Positions 16,427 through 24,326 of a DNA stretch of 33,427 bases are shown here, piece after piece (the stretch's first letter is position 1; the number at the start of each line of letters is the position of its first letter). The translations under genes were made by a program, and so were the position numbers. A model generated the notes under the pieces. That model was not told the DNA's origin. It worked only from the letters and a program-made list of their open reading frames with translations, and made no database searches. This DNA is from Candidatus Mediterraneibacter faecipullorum (lineage in GTDB: Bacteria; Bacillota; Clostridia; Lachnospirales; Lachnospiraceae): positions 1 through 33,427 of the forward strand of contig DWWO01000109.1 in NCBI GenBank assembly GCA_019119675.1, read 5' to 3'.

Positions 16427-17251
16427 ATGGAAGACGCATATGTACTCACACTGAAAAACCGAAAATTTTCTGAATTCTATCTGTGTTACTGCGGCTATGC
16501 AAAATGCGAACCTCTGCACAGCTTCGGACCGGCTGTCCGTCCCAATTACCTGATCCATCTGATCCTTGATGGAAAGGGTCGCTATCAGATCGGCGATACG
16601 CAGTATGAGCTGACAGCGGGGCAGGGCTTTCTGATCGAACCGGATGTACAGACATTCTACCAGGCGGATAAGGATGATCCGTGGACCTACCTGTGGGTCG
16701 GCTTCAACGGCAGCCGTTCGCAGGAATATCTGGCGGATATAGGGCTTGGAAGCAACCACAAGATCTTCCAGTGTGAAGATACTTCGGGACTTAGGCAGCT
16801 TTTGGTCGAAATATTAAAGAAGAATACATACACCGTAGAAAATGATTTTTACCGGGAAGGATTTCTGTATACATTTTTCGGGCTGCTCTCCGGAAATATA
16901 AAAGGAGAGAATATCTCACGCCATGAGACAGAAAATCTGTATGTAAGAAAAGCATTGGAGTATATCCAGAATAATTACCACTATGGGATCCGGGTGTCTG
17001 ATATCGCAGATTATGTCGGAGTCACCCGCGGATATCTCCACACTCTTTTTACCAGGACCCTTGACCAGTCCCCGCAGGAATATCTCGTCAATTACCGTAT
17101 CACCCGGGCGCAGCAGCTCCTTGAGATCACGGACCTGGCTGTGGAAGGCGTCGCCCAGTCCTGCGGGTATTCTGACACGCTCGTGTTCTCAAAACTGTTC
17201 AAGAAGAAGACAGGGAAAACACCTTCCGCCTATCGGCGAGAACGTACATAA
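16427..17251 (+). CDS. AraC family transcriptional regulator (putative alpha-galactoside activator)
   Basis: A 274-aa AraC-type regulator. The N-terminal part (about 1-150) is a cupin-like sensor domain (LIHLILDGKGRYQIGDTQYELTAGQGFLIEPDVQTFYQ). The C-terminal 90 residues carry two helix-turn-helix motifs: IRVSDIADYVGVTRGYLHTLF (about 188-208) and the second around VEGVAQSCGYSDTLVFSKLFKKKTGKTPSAYRR. An AGGAA site precedes ATG 16427. It lies just upstream of the alpha-galactosidase on the same strand, as with MsmR/RafR-type activators, so control of that gene by an alpha-galactoside is the likely role (inference). The weak -35 of the next gene's promoter fits an activator. Confidence 0.9.
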   Translation: MEDAYVLTLKNRKFSEFYLCYCGYAKCEPLHSFGPAVRPNYLIHLILDGKGRYQIGDTQYELTAGQGFLIEPDVQTFYQADKDDPWTYLWVGFNGSRSQEYLADIGLGSNHKIFQCEDTSGLRQLLVEILKKNTYTVENDFYREGFLYTFFGLLSGNIKGENISRHETENLYVRKALEYIQNNYHYGIRVSDIADYVGVTRGYLHTLFTRTLDQSPQEYLVNYRITRAQQLLEITDLAVEGVAQSCGYSDTLVFSKLFKKKTGKTPSAYRRERT

Positions 17252-17299
17252 TGACTGGTTTTTCTTACATTTCCCCCTGTTTATTGCCGGAAATATCCA

Positions 17300-17305
17300 T
17301 ATAAT
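17300..17305 (+). promoter_or_regulatory. Possible -10 of an activator-dependent alpha-galactosidase promoter
   Basis: TATAAT at 17300-17305 lies 31 nt before the start, but nothing near 16-18 nt upstream resembles TTGACA. A strong -10 with a missing -35 is common where an AraC-type activator is needed. No cre-like site was recognised in this 85-bp gap. Confidence 0.35.
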
Positions 17306-17336
17306 AAGATTCAGTAATAAATAGGAGGGATATCAC

Positions 17337-19556
17337 ATGAATATTTCAGTAAATCCAAAACAGGATACATTCCACCTTTATAATCATGAGGTCAGCTATA
17401 TCATGACCGTACTTCCGAACGGACAGCTGGGTCAGTTATATTTTGGCAGAAGAGTCCACGAACGCGAAGACTATTCCTATCTGCTCGAATCAAAACCGCG
17501 CCCCATGTCTTCCTGTGTATTTGATACTGATAAATGTTTTTCCATGGAACATATCAGGCAGGAATATGCTGTATTCGGGACGACAGATTTCCGGATGCCT
17601 GCTGTGGAAATACTCCAGGACAACGGCAGCCGGATCTCGGAATTGCTTTTCCATGACTACCGGATCGAAAACGGGAAACCAAAGCTTCCGGGGCTGCCCG
17701 CTACATATACAGAAGATGAGAGCGAAGCACAGACACTCATTATCGGTCTGGAAGATCCGCTCACCCGGATCCGTCTGGAACTATTCTATACAATATTTGA
17801 AAAAGGCGGTATCATCGCGCGGAGCGCACGCTTTATCAACAACGGCAAAGAAGATGTTCATCTGAACACTGCCATGAGTCTGTGTATGGATCTTCCGGAC
17901 AGCGATTATGACTGGATCCAGTTTTCCGGGGCATGGGCAAGGGAACGCTATCCGAAGACCCGGCATCTGGAACAGGGGATCCAGTCGGTCGGGAGCATGC
18001 GGGGGCATTCTTCCCACAACCATAATCCGTTTGTGATCCTCAAACGCCCGTCTGCCGATGAATTTCAGGGAGAGGCCATCGGTTTCAGCCTGATCTACAG
18101 CGGAAACTTTCTCGCACAGGCGGAAGTAGACGCCTATGATACGACAAGATTTCTCATGGGGATCCATCCGGCCGGTTTTGACTGGAAATTGTCAGCCGGC
18201 ACATCGTTCCAGACTCCGGAGGCCGTTATGGTATATACGGATCAGGGCCTGAACTGCTTAAGTCAGACATTCCACCGTCTGTATCAGAAGCGCCTCGCCA
18301 GAGGATACTGGAGAGACAGGGAGCGTCCGATCCTTATCAACAACTGGGAGGCGACTTATTTCGACTTCAACGAAGAAAAAATCCTTTCCATCGCGCGCAG
18401 GGCTAAGGAATGCGGCGTGGAACTCTTTGTCCTGGACGACGGCTGGTTCGGACAGAGGAACGGGGAACATGCAGGGCTCGGAGACTGGTTTGTCAACAGG
18501 GAAAAACTGCCGGACGGAATAGCCGGGCTTTCTGAGAAGATCGAGGAGATGGGGATGATGTTCGGTCTCTGGTTCGAGCCGGAGATGGTCAACATGGACT
18601 CGGATCTGTACCGGGAACACCCGGACTGGATCATACAGACGCCAGGACGCAGGTCTTCCCACGGCCGCTTCCAGTATGTGCTTGATTTTTCGAAAAAAGA
18701 GGTCGTAGACAGGATCTACAAGATGATGGAGAAGATCCTGTCAGATGCAAAGATCTCGTATGTCAAATGGGATATGAACCGGAGCATCACGGAATGTTAT
18801 TCATCCGCACTTCCGGCGGACCGCCAGGGCGAGGTGTATCATCGGTATATCCTTGGCGTCTATGACTTATACGAGCGGCTCACAAGCCGGTTCCCGCATG
18901 TATTGTTTGAATCCTGTGCAAGCGGCGGCGGACGCTTTGATCCGGGGCTTCTCTACTACGCTCCTCAGGGATGGACGAGCGACGATACGGACGCCGTCGA
19001 GCGGCTGAAGATCCAGTACGGCACATCCTACTGTTATCCGGTAAGCAGCATGGGAAGCCACGTATCCGTGACGCCGAACCATCAGCTGAACAGGAACACT
19101 CCGCTCTATACAAGAGCCAACGTGGCTTATTTCGGCACATTCGGGTACGAACTTGACCTGAACCGGCTGACCGGCGAAGAACTGGAAGAAGTAAAAGAAC
19201 AGGTGCGCTTTATGAAAAAATACCGCCGTCTCATCCAGTACGGGACTTTCTACCGTCTGCAAAGCCCGTTTGAGAACAATGTGGCAGGCTGGATGGTCGT
19301 AAGCAGCGACAGAAGAGAGGCACTTGTGGGAAGATACAAGATCCTAAACGGAACGAACCAGCCCTTTGAGCGGATGTACTTAAAAGGACTGGATGAAGGT
19401 ACAAAGTATCTTGTAAATGGAAATGAAACACATTACGGCGATGAGCTGATGCACTGCGGCCTGGTCACCACGGATGCATCAGCGGGAGAGACTGCTCCCG
19501 GAGAGAAGATGAGCTGTGATTTCGATTCAGAACTGTATGTGATCGAGGCTGTTTAA
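17337..19556 (+). CDS. Alpha-galactosidase, glycoside hydrolase family 36
   Basis: Hydrolyses terminal alpha-1,6-galactose from melibiose, raffinose and related oligosaccharides. The 739-aa protein has the GH36 subgroup I length and layout: N-terminal beta-supersandwich (about 1-325), a (beta/alpha)8 barrel (about 330-640) and a C-terminal beta domain. Motifs include FVLDDGWFG (364-372), YVKWDMNR (475-482) with nucleophile Asp479, ESCASGGGRFDPG (525-537), and WTSDDTD (546-552), where Asp549 is the likely acid/base by its 70-residue spacing from the nucleophile in AgaA-type enzymes. No signal peptide, so cytoplasmic. AGGAGGG lies six nt before ATG 17337. No sugar transporter is nearby, so uptake must be encoded elsewhere. 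Confidence 0.97.
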   Translation: MNISVNPKQDTFHLYNHEVSYIMTVLPNGQLGQLYFGRRVHEREDYSYLLESKPRPMSSCVFDTDKCFSMEHIRQEYAVFGTTDFRMPAVEILQDNGSRISELLFHDYRIENGKPKLPGLPATYTEDESEAQTLIIGLEDPLTRIRLELFYTIFEKGGIIARSARFINNGKEDVHLNTAMSLCMDLPDSDYDWIQFSGAWARERYPKTRHLEQGIQSVGSMRGHSSHNHNPFVILKRPSADEFQGEAIGFSLIYSGNFLAQAEVDAYDTTRFLMGIHPAGFDWKLSAGTSFQTPEAVMVYTDQGLNCLSQTFHRLYQKRLARGYWRDRERPILINNWEATYFDFNEEKILSIARRAKECGVELFVLDDGWFGQRNGEHAGLGDWFVNREKLPDGIAGLSEKIEEMGMMFGLWFEPEMVNMDSDLYREHPDWIIQTPGRRSSHGRFQYVLDFSKKEVVDRIYKMMEKILSDAKISYVKWDMNRSITECYSSALPADRQGEVYHRYILGVYDLYERLTSRFPHVLFESCASGGGRFDPGLLYYAPQGWTSDDTDAVERLKIQYGTSYCYPVSSMGSHVSVTPNHQLNRNTPLYTRANVAYFGTFGYELDLNRLTGEELEEVKEQVRFMKKYRRLIQYGTFYRLQSPFENNVAGWMVVSSDRREALVGRYKILNGTNQPFERMYLKGLDEGTKYLVNGNETHYGDELMHCGLVTTDASAGETAPGEKMSCDFDSELYVIEAV

Positions 19557-19577
19557 GGCAGCGGGAAGGATAGGAAA

Positions 19578-20276
19578 ATGGATTCCAGAGGATATTTTGT
19601 CAAACGGTGCGTCATGATGCTGGCGGGGATTCTTTTTATCAGTATATGTGTAGGCTGTTACCGCCTCAGCGGCTTCGGAGTGGACGCGTTCACATGCATG
19701 AATCTCGGGATCAGCGGTTATATCGGAATGAGCTTCGGCACATGGCAGCTCATTATGAACATCGCGATCCTGATCGTCGTTTTCTTTACCGTCCGCAGAT
19801 GCATCGGCGCGGGGACGATCGTAAATATGGTATGTGTCGGGTACGGAGCGGATCTTATCTGCTGGCTTGTGCAGGATGTGCTCCATGTGCAGACGACGCT
19901 TCCTTTCAGGATCGTCATGCTGATCCTCGGCTGTCTCTTTGCAGGGTTGGGCGTCGCCTTTTATATGGTGGCAGAGATGGGGATCGCTCCATACGACAGC
20001 GTAGCGCTCATCCTTCAGAAATGGGCGAAAGGTAAGATCCCGTTTCATTTTGCACGGATTGCCACGGATGTCGTATGTGTGCTGACAGGTGTCATATTCT
20101 GCCTGGTCTCCGGGGATAGTGTATGGATGATCGTCGGGATCGGCACGATCATCAACGCCTTTTTTAACGGCCCGCTGATCCAGTTTTTCAGGACGCATGT
20201 CACGGAACCGCTCCTGCACGGCAGGCCGCAGGAGCAGATCACATTTGACATCATGCAGGAAAAGAAGAAAAAATAA
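19578..20276 (+). CDS. YczE/YyaS/YitT family integral membrane protein
   Basis: A 232-aa membrane protein with five to six hydrophobic segments: about 9-33, 48-73, 76-98, 107-132, 155-178 and 183-200. The repeated pattern GFGVDAFTCMNLGISGYIGMSFGTWQ and the later MGIAPYDSVALILQKWAKGKIPFHFAR is typical of YczE/YitT-type proteins, whose transported substrate is unknown. It begins 21 nt after the alpha-galactosidase stop with an AAGGA-type ribosome site, so it is probably cotranscribed with it. The C-terminus is polar and ends in a Lys run. It may be part of the accessory galactoside block; a direct role in galactoside transport is not supported by the family. Confidence 0.85.
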   Translation: MDSRGYFVKRCVMMLAGILFISICVGCYRLSGFGVDAFTCMNLGISGYIGMSFGTWQLIMNIAILIVVFFTVRRCIGAGTIVNMVCVGYGADLICWLVQDVLHVQTTLPFRIVMLILGCLFAGLGVAFYMVAEMGIAPYDSVALILQKWAKGKIPFHFARIATDVVCVLTGVIFCLVSGDSVWMIVGIGTIINAFFNGPLIQFFRTHVTEPLLHGRPQEQITFDIMQEKKKK

Positions 20277-20297
20277 AAATAGTTGCTACCATTTTCC

Positions 20298-20327
20298 AGT
20301 TTAAAAGAGAGAATCCTCCACATACTA
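20298..20327 (+). promoter_or_regulatory. Candidate sigma-G/F-type sporulation promoter of the SASP gene
   Basis: CATACTA (20321-20327) matches the sigma-G -10 consensus fully. A weak -35, AGTTTA (20298-20303), lies 17 nt upstream. This would give a leader of about 145 nt before the SASP gene, whose family is expressed in the forespore under sigma-G. Confidence 0.45.
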
Positions 20328-20365
20328 TGGATGTAACATGAAGGACCGAACAGCAGATGTATGAT

Positions 20366-20412
20366 AACCGGCTGCACCAAAAGCGGCAGATTACATACAG
20401 ATGCAGCCGGTT
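20366..20412 (+). other. Inverted repeat in the SASP leader
   Basis: AACCGGCTGCA (20366-20376) and TGCAGCCGGTT (20402-20412) form a perfect 11-bp stem with a 25-nt loop. There is no proper T-run after it (GGTTTCAAG), so it is either a weak terminator for the gene upstream or a structure in the SASP leader. Confidence 0.6.
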
Positions 20413-20436
20413 TCAAGTGTTACATGACAAACGAGA

Positions 20437-20454
20437 GTAACTTCAACAAGTTAC
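20437..20454 (+). other. Small leader hairpin with a competing partner
   Basis: GTAACTT (20437-20443) and AAGTTAC (20448-20454) form a perfect 7-bp stem with a CAAC loop, ending about 10 nt before the SASP ribosome site. The first arm can instead pair with AAGTGTTAC (20415-20423) with a two-base bulge, so the two structures exclude each other. Confidence 0.5.
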
Positions 20455-20480
20455 CAAAATGCAAAAGGAGGAAATTGATC

Positions 20481-20687
20481 ATGGCAAGTCGTTCATCTAA
20501 CAGAGCAGCAGTGCCTGAGGCAAAGGGCGCTCTGGACAAATTCAAGTACGAAGTGGCCAACGAGCTGGGGGTACCGTTATCTGACGGTTACAACGGCGAC
20601 CTTACTTCCAAGCAGAACGGATCAGTAGGCGGATATATGGTCAAGAAAATGATCGAGCAGCAGGAAAAACAGATGGCAGGCAAATAG
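20481..20687 (+). CDS. Small acid-soluble spore protein, alpha/beta type
   Basis: A 68-aa DNA-binding protein that coats forespore DNA and protects it from UV and heat, then is degraded at germination. The conserved core is present: KFKYEVANELGVPLSDGYNGDLTSKQNGSVGGYMVKKMI, with the EVA site where the GPR protease cuts and the NGSVGG motif. ATG 20481 is chosen because AAAAGGAGG lies nine nt upstream and the preceding 40 codons of the longer frame are unlike the family. A strong terminator follows, making this a single-gene unit with a possible sigma-G promoter. Its presence shows the organism can probably form spores. Confidence 0.95.
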   Translation: MASRSSNRAAVPEAKGALDKFKYEVANELGVPLSDGYNGDLTSKQNGSVGGYMVKKMIEQQEKQMAGK

Positions 20688-20713
20688 CATCTGACATTAC
20701 TGCAGATTAAGAG

Positions 20714-20746
20714 AAAAGCGTCCGGGATTGACCTGGGCGCTTTTTT
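20714..20746 (+). terminator. Rho-independent terminator of the SASP gene
   Basis: AAAAGCGTCCGGG (20714-20726) pairs with CCTGGGCGCTTTT (20732-20744) around an ATTGA loop, with G-U pairs only, followed by a T-run ending at 20746. It separates the SASP gene from rsmD. Confidence 0.9.
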
Positions 20747-20786
20747 CTGCTAAAATTCAGCATATCAGGAAACGGGGTGGCATTTT

Positions 20787-21356
20787 ATGAGAGTGATCGC
20801 CGGCAGCGCAAGAAGTCTGAAATTAAAGACTCTGGAAGGGCTGGATACAAGACCTACAACAGACCGGATCAAAGAGACATTATTCAATATCATTGGTCCG
20901 ACCATATATGACAGCATCTTTCTGGATCTGTTCAGCGGCAGCGGCGGGATCGGGATTGAAGCATTAAGCCGTGGTGCAAAAGAGGCGGTATTTGTTGAGA
21001 ACAATCCGAAAGCAATGCGCTGTATCAAAGACAACCTCAGATTCACACGTCTCGAATCCAGGGCTGCAACTATGACTGCCGATGTCATGAACGCACTGTA
21101 CCGGCTCGAGGGCGAAAAGATATTTGATATCATTTTTATGGACCCGCCATACGACCGGGGACTGGAAAAGAAAGTGCTCGAGTATCTGTCAGGTTCAGAT
21201 CTTGTGTATGATGACACAACGATCATCGTCGAGGCATCAAAGGAGACGGATTTTTCTTATGTAGAAGATCTGGGATTCTCCATCATACGCGAAAAGATTT
21301 ATAAAACGAATAAACATATGTTTATCGAGAGAGCGGGGATTGAGGAAATATGTTAA
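20787..21356 (+). CDS. rsmD: 16S rRNA (guanine966-N2)-methyltransferase RsmD
   Basis: A SAM-dependent enzyme that methylates G966 of 16S rRNA on the assembled small subunit. The 189-aa protein opens [13 protein letters not shown], has [16 protein letters not shown] (21-36), SAM motif [15 protein letters not shown] (47-60), the acidic motif FVENN (69-73) and the catalytic DPPY (119-122). A GGGGTGG ribosome site precedes ATG 20787. It overlaps coaD by seven nt, the same pair as Bacillus ylbH-ylbI. Confidence 0.95.
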   Translation: MRVIAGSARSLKLKTLEGLDTRPTTDRIKETLFNIIGPTIYDSIFLDLFSGSGGIGIEALSRGAKEAVFVENNPKAMRCIKDNLRFTRLESRAATMTADVMNALYRLEGEKIFDIIFMDPPYDRGLEKKVLEYLSGSDLVYDDTTIIVEASKETDFSYVEDLGFSIIREKIYKTNKHMFIERAGIEEIC

Positions 21357-21847
21357 GAGCAATTTATCCGGGAAGTTTTGATCCGGTAACATACGGTCAT
21401 ATGGATATTATCATCCGGTCCTCCAAGATCGTGGACGAACTGATCGTCGGTGTATTGTGTAATAAAGCGAAAATGCCGTTGTTTTCTGTAGAAGAACGTG
21501 TTAAAATGTTAGAGGAAGTGACAAAAGATCTGAAAAATGTCCGGATCGTTCCATTCAACGGACTGCTCGTCGACTTTGCAGCGAAAATGGATGCAGATCT
21601 GATCATAAGAGGACTGCGTGCGATCACGGATTTTGAGTATGAGTTGCAGATGTCACAGACCAATCATAAACTGGAACCAAATGTTGAGACAATGTTTTTG
21701 ACTACCAGTATTGAATATTCATATTTGAGTTCCACCACAGTAAAGGAGATTGCTGCTTTTGGGGGAGATCTTTCACAATTTGTGCCAGAAGCAGTGGCTG
21801 TGGAACTTAGGAAAAAGATGAGTACAAAAGGAGAGTGTAACAAATGA
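21350..21847 (+). CDS. coaD: Phosphopantetheine adenylyltransferase
   Basis: Catalyses transfer of AMP from ATP to 4'-phosphopantetheine, the penultimate step of coenzyme A synthesis. The 165-aa protein carries the nucleotidyltransferase motif [10 protein letters not shown] (8-17), the [12 protein letters not shown] region and the SSTTVKE motif near 127-133, all standard. Size is typical. It overlaps rsmD by seven nt at its start and the following gene by four (ATGA), so the three are translationally coupled. Confidence 0.97.
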   Translation: MLRAIYPGSFDPVTYGHMDIIIRSSKIVDELIVGVLCNKAKMPLFSVEERVKMLEEVTKDLKNVRIVPFNGLLVDFAAKMDADLIIRGLRAITDFEYELQMSQTNHKLEPNVETMFLTTSIEYSYLSSTTVKEIAAFGGDLSQFVPEAVAVELRKKMSTKGECNK

Positions 21848-22419
21848 GCAGCCGTATTGAGCAGATTATCGAAGAGATCGAGGAGTACATCGACAGAGAT
21901 TGTAAATTCCAGCCGCTGTCTACGACTAAGATCATCGTTAACAAGGAGCATCTTGACGAACTCCTCAGAGAGCTCCGGATGAAAACGCCGGATGAGATCA
22001 AGCGTTATCAGAAGATCATCGCCAACCGCGATGCCATACTTGCCGATGCAAAGGCAAAGGCTGATGCCATGATCGAGGAAGCTCAGGTACAGACCACAGA
22101 GCTTGTCAGCGAGCATGAGATCATGCAGCAGGCATATGCACAGGCAAATGAGATCGTAACACAGGCGACTGCACAGGCGCAGGAGATCATTGACAATGCA
22201 ACATCAGATGCCAATGCTATCCGTATCGGCGCGATCCAGTATACAGATGACCTGCTTGCTAATGCCGAGAGCATCATCGGGCATACGCTTGACAGTTACA
22301 CAACAAAATACGACGGCCTGATCAATTCCCTTCAGGAATGCTATGACACTGTCCGTTCTAATCGTGCCGAGCTTGAGATTCCGGAAGAAGACGATACAAA
22401 CTATGGTTCTCAGAATTAG
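21844..22419 (+). CDS. Coiled-coil protein resembling V-type ATPase subunit H / DivIVA-like helices
   Basis: A 191-aa soluble protein that is almost entirely helical. After an N-terminal region with a structured look ([37 protein letters not shown]) comes a long Ala/Gln/Glu-rich coiled coil (about 62-125, [19 protein letters not shown] and [19 protein letters not shown]) and an acidic C-terminus. Homologs are often named ATPase or V-ATPase subunit H by coiled-coil similarity only, and the name should not be taken as function. It starts inside the coaD stop (ATGA) and is followed by a terminator. A scaffolding role is possible (inference); no catalytic motif is visible. Confidence 0.75.
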   Translation: MSSRIEQIIEEIEEYIDRDCKFQPLSTTKIIVNKEHLDELLRELRMKTPDEIKRYQKIIANRDAILADAKAKADAMIEEAQVQTTELVSEHEIMQQAYAQANEIVTQATAQAQEIIDNATSDANAIRIGAIQYTDDLLANAESIIGHTLDSYTTKYDGLINSLQECYDTVRSNRAELEIPEEDDTNYGSQN

Positions 22420-22435
22420 CAGACGCAAAACTCTT

Positions 22436-23368
22436 TCAGAATACATGCATATATACAATGCCTAACAGACTGGCTGCCGCTGCGGCAGTCAGTTTTTGTA
22501 TGATATAAGGCAGAATCGGAAGAGAAGCAGCTTTCAACATACACTTAGTCTGCGCTGCAGAACAGAAGCCGCCAAATGAAGTAAGTCCCAGGATGAGCGG
22601 ATAGCTGACAGTCAGATCCGGAGCCGCCTTATGGATCATAAGAATGCCATTTGTCATTTCCAATGTGGGGAGGATCCCGGCAAGCAGCGGATGACCGGCT
22701 GATAATTTCCCCGGCAGGGCGATCAGAATGGAAAAAAATATGATGTAAAGGCCGACTTTTACAATGGATTCAAAACTGTCCGCCAGACAGGAATCAAGCA
22801 TTTCAAAATTCAACAGCTTTACATTGTTCTTTTTTTTATCAGAAAGATCAGGAAATTTTTTCCTTCTCTTCAGATAAAATCTGCGGAAGAACAGGCTGAG
22901 GAAAGCGGGAACACCGATCAGGATCAGCAGTGTCGGGATCATAAGTTCTTCTCTGTCAAATGTTTTCCATACAATGAAATTCATAATAAAGATCGGGCTT
23001 GTATTATTGCAGAAGGAAAGCAGGTATGCTCCCTCATCCCGTGAAATTCTGCCGGAGCGCACAAGATCAGCCGATACTTTTGCGCCCATCGGATACCCGC
23101 ACAGAAAACCGGCGATCACTGCAAAAGAGCCATTCGGCGATGTGGCAAATAAAGTGGAAAACAGCCTGCCGAATATCCTTGATATGACTACAAGACCACC
23201 GCCCGAAAGCATCAGCCCGGATACGAGCATAAAGGGGAACAACGTCGGAAATACCACCTGAAACCATAAAAGCAGCCCGCTTTCGGTCCCCTCAAAAACT
23301 GCTTTTGGTGAAAACAGCATCGCCAGAAAGAGAACGAGAACGGGCAGACCTGATAATAACTGTTTCAT
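22436..23368 (-). CDS. ylbJ: Sporulation integral membrane protein YlbJ
   Basis: A 310-aa membrane protein of the nucleoside-recognition (Gate) domain type; in Bacillus ylbJ is controlled by sigma-E and needed for heat-resistant spores. About eight membrane segments are visible. Conserved stretches include FQVVFPTLFPFMLVSGL, IAGFLCGYPMGAKVSADLVRSG, LLSFCNNTSPIFIMNF and LGLTSFGGFCSAAQT. I start at ATG 23368 because GGAGG lies seven nt upstream; the in-frame ATG at 23386 would put that site inside the gene. rsmD-coaD-ylbJ neighbours match Bacillus ylbH-ylbI-ylbJ, but here ylbJ points the other way and diverges from an M23 peptidase gene. Confidence 0.92.
   Translation of the reverse strand: MKQLLSGLPVLVLFLAMLFSPKAVFEGTESGLLLWFQVVFPTLFPFMLVSGLMLSGGGLVVISRIFGRLFSTLFATSPNGSFAVIAGFLCGYPMGAKVSADLVRSGRISRDEGAYLLSFCNNTSPIFIMNFIVWKTFDREELMIPTLLILIGVPAFLSLFFRRFYLKRRKKFPDLSDKKKNNVKLLNFEMLDSCLADSFESIVKVGLYIIFFSILIALPGKLSAGHPLLAGILPTLEMTNGILMIHKAAPDLTVSYPLILGLTSFGGFCSAAQTKCMLKAASLPILPYIIQKLTAAAAASLLGIVYMHVF
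22469..22497 (+). terminator. Terminator of the coaD operon inside the 3' end of ylbJ
   Basis: ACTGGCTGCC (22469-22478) and GGCAGTCAGT (22484-22493) form a 10-bp stem (one G-U pair) with a GCTGC loop, followed by T's to 22497. It works for plus-strand transcripts and lies within the ylbJ coding region. Confidence 0.8.
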
Positions 23369-23416
23369 TGACGCCCTCCGTTCCATAGCTTAAATAGTTA
23401 TTTTAGATATATGACG

Positions 23417-23424
23417 ATAGTATG
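23417..23424 (-). promoter_or_regulatory. Candidate sporulation-type -10 upstream of ylbJ
   Basis: On the minus strand CATACTAT (plus 23417-23424) resembles a sigma-E -10 (CATACAnT) and contains CATACTA, the sigma-G form. Candidate -35s are weak: CTATATG at 16-nt spacing or CTATA at 18 nt. Which sigma factor applies cannot be settled by eye. Confidence 0.35.
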
Positions 23425-23448
23425 TTCTTTATGAATTGCTCATATAGT
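23420..23448 (+). promoter_or_regulatory. Candidate sigma-E promoter of the M23 peptidase gene
   Basis: GTATGTT (23420-23426), a 14-nt spacer and CATATAGT (23441-23448) agree with the sigma-E consensus (GKATATT, 13-15 nt, CATACAnT) at nearly every position. It is 20 nt from the TTG start and overlaps the divergent ylbJ signal. Confidence 0.5.
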
Positions 23449-23468
23449 AAAAGAAAAAGGAGTCATTC

Positions 23469-24296
23469 TTGAAACGGATCCTGAAAATCAGCTTTCTCCT
23501 TTTTCTTCTTGTTTTTTCATGTTCACTCTGGATACCCAGACTGCGGTATATGAGCGAGATCAGCAGGCTCGATGCCGACACTGTACTAAGTGACAGCTTC
23601 CGGGAGCAGCCTGTAGACACACAGACGGCCCGGGTGATCAGCGGGATTGATGCTCCCGGTGAATACCTGGCAGTATACTGGCTGGAAAGTGGTTTTGGAG
23701 AACAGAATATCTCACTTTCTCCTGAAGATGCCCTGGCGATGCGAAAACGCTGGGAAAGGGCAGATGGCTGGAGCGATTACTTAAGTGCCTGCCAGGCTGT
23801 GTGGAATGATCTTGTCTATTTTCCTGTCGCTTTATCACAGAGTGGCAATATTAATGTATCCTTTGAAGATTCCTGGATGTTCGACAGGTCATATAAGGGA
23901 GAACGCGGACACGAAGGGACGGATATCATGCCGGATAAAAACGAGCGAGGTGTACTTCCCGTCGTAAGCATGACTGATGGTGTTGTGCAGAATAAGGGGT
24001 GGCTGGAGCTGGGAGGATACCGTATCGGCATCCGGGCTCCCCACGGCGCCTATTTCTACTATGCCCACCTGGATTCCTATGCGGACATTGAGGAAGGGGA
24101 TGAAATAAAGGCAGGAGACCTGCTGGGATATATGGGGGATACCGGATATAGTACAACAGAGGGTACCAAAGGGAAATTTCCTGTGCATCTCCATCTGGGC
24201 ATTTACATAGACAAAGGCGGGCAGGAAATCAGCGTGAATCCCTATCCGGCACTGAAATATACAGAAGAGAAAATTATCGACTATGCAGACAGATAA
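23469..24296 (+). CDS. Membrane-anchored M23 (LytM-type) metallopeptidase
   Basis: A 275-aa peptidoglycan endopeptidase candidate. It has an N-terminal membrane anchor or signal (about 5-21; Cys18 lacks a clear lipobox), an extracytoplasmic region of about 115 residues unlike anything I recognise, and a C-terminal M23 domain. The zinc site is complete: His148 and Asp152 in GHEGTD, His240 and His242 in PVHLHLG, plus His200 in YYAHLD, so it should be active, unlike SpoIIQ-type members that have lost ligands. Start is TTG 23469 with AAAGGAG upstream. The sigma-E-like promoter and divergence from ylbJ suggest a role in spore formation (inference). Confidence 0.85.
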   Translation: MKRILKISFLLFLLVFSCSLWIPRLRYMSEISRLDADTVLSDSFREQPVDTQTARVISGIDAPGEYLAVYWLESGFGEQNISLSPEDALAMRKRWERADGWSDYLSACQAVWNDLVYFPVALSQSGNINVSFEDSWMFDRSYKGERGHEGTDIMPDKNERGVLPVVSMTDGVVQNKGWLELGGYRIGIRAPHGAYFYYAHLDSYADIEEGDEIKAGDLLGYMGDTGYSTTEGTKGKFPVHLHLGIYIDKGGQEISVNPYPALKYTEEKIIDYADR

Positions 24297-24326
24297 TGAT
24301 ATACTATCAACTATGGAGGAAAAGAA

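Noticed and set aside
19527-20219. Minus-strand open frame of 230 codons opposite the YczE/YitT-like gene
   Set aside because: Composition is His/Asp/Pro-rich and unlike a folded protein; the plus strand encodes a clear membrane protein with a good start.
16399-20277. Mobile element borders around the galactoside block
   Set aside because: No integrase, transposase, tRNA or direct repeats were seen at either side; only the accessory-insertion inference is kept.
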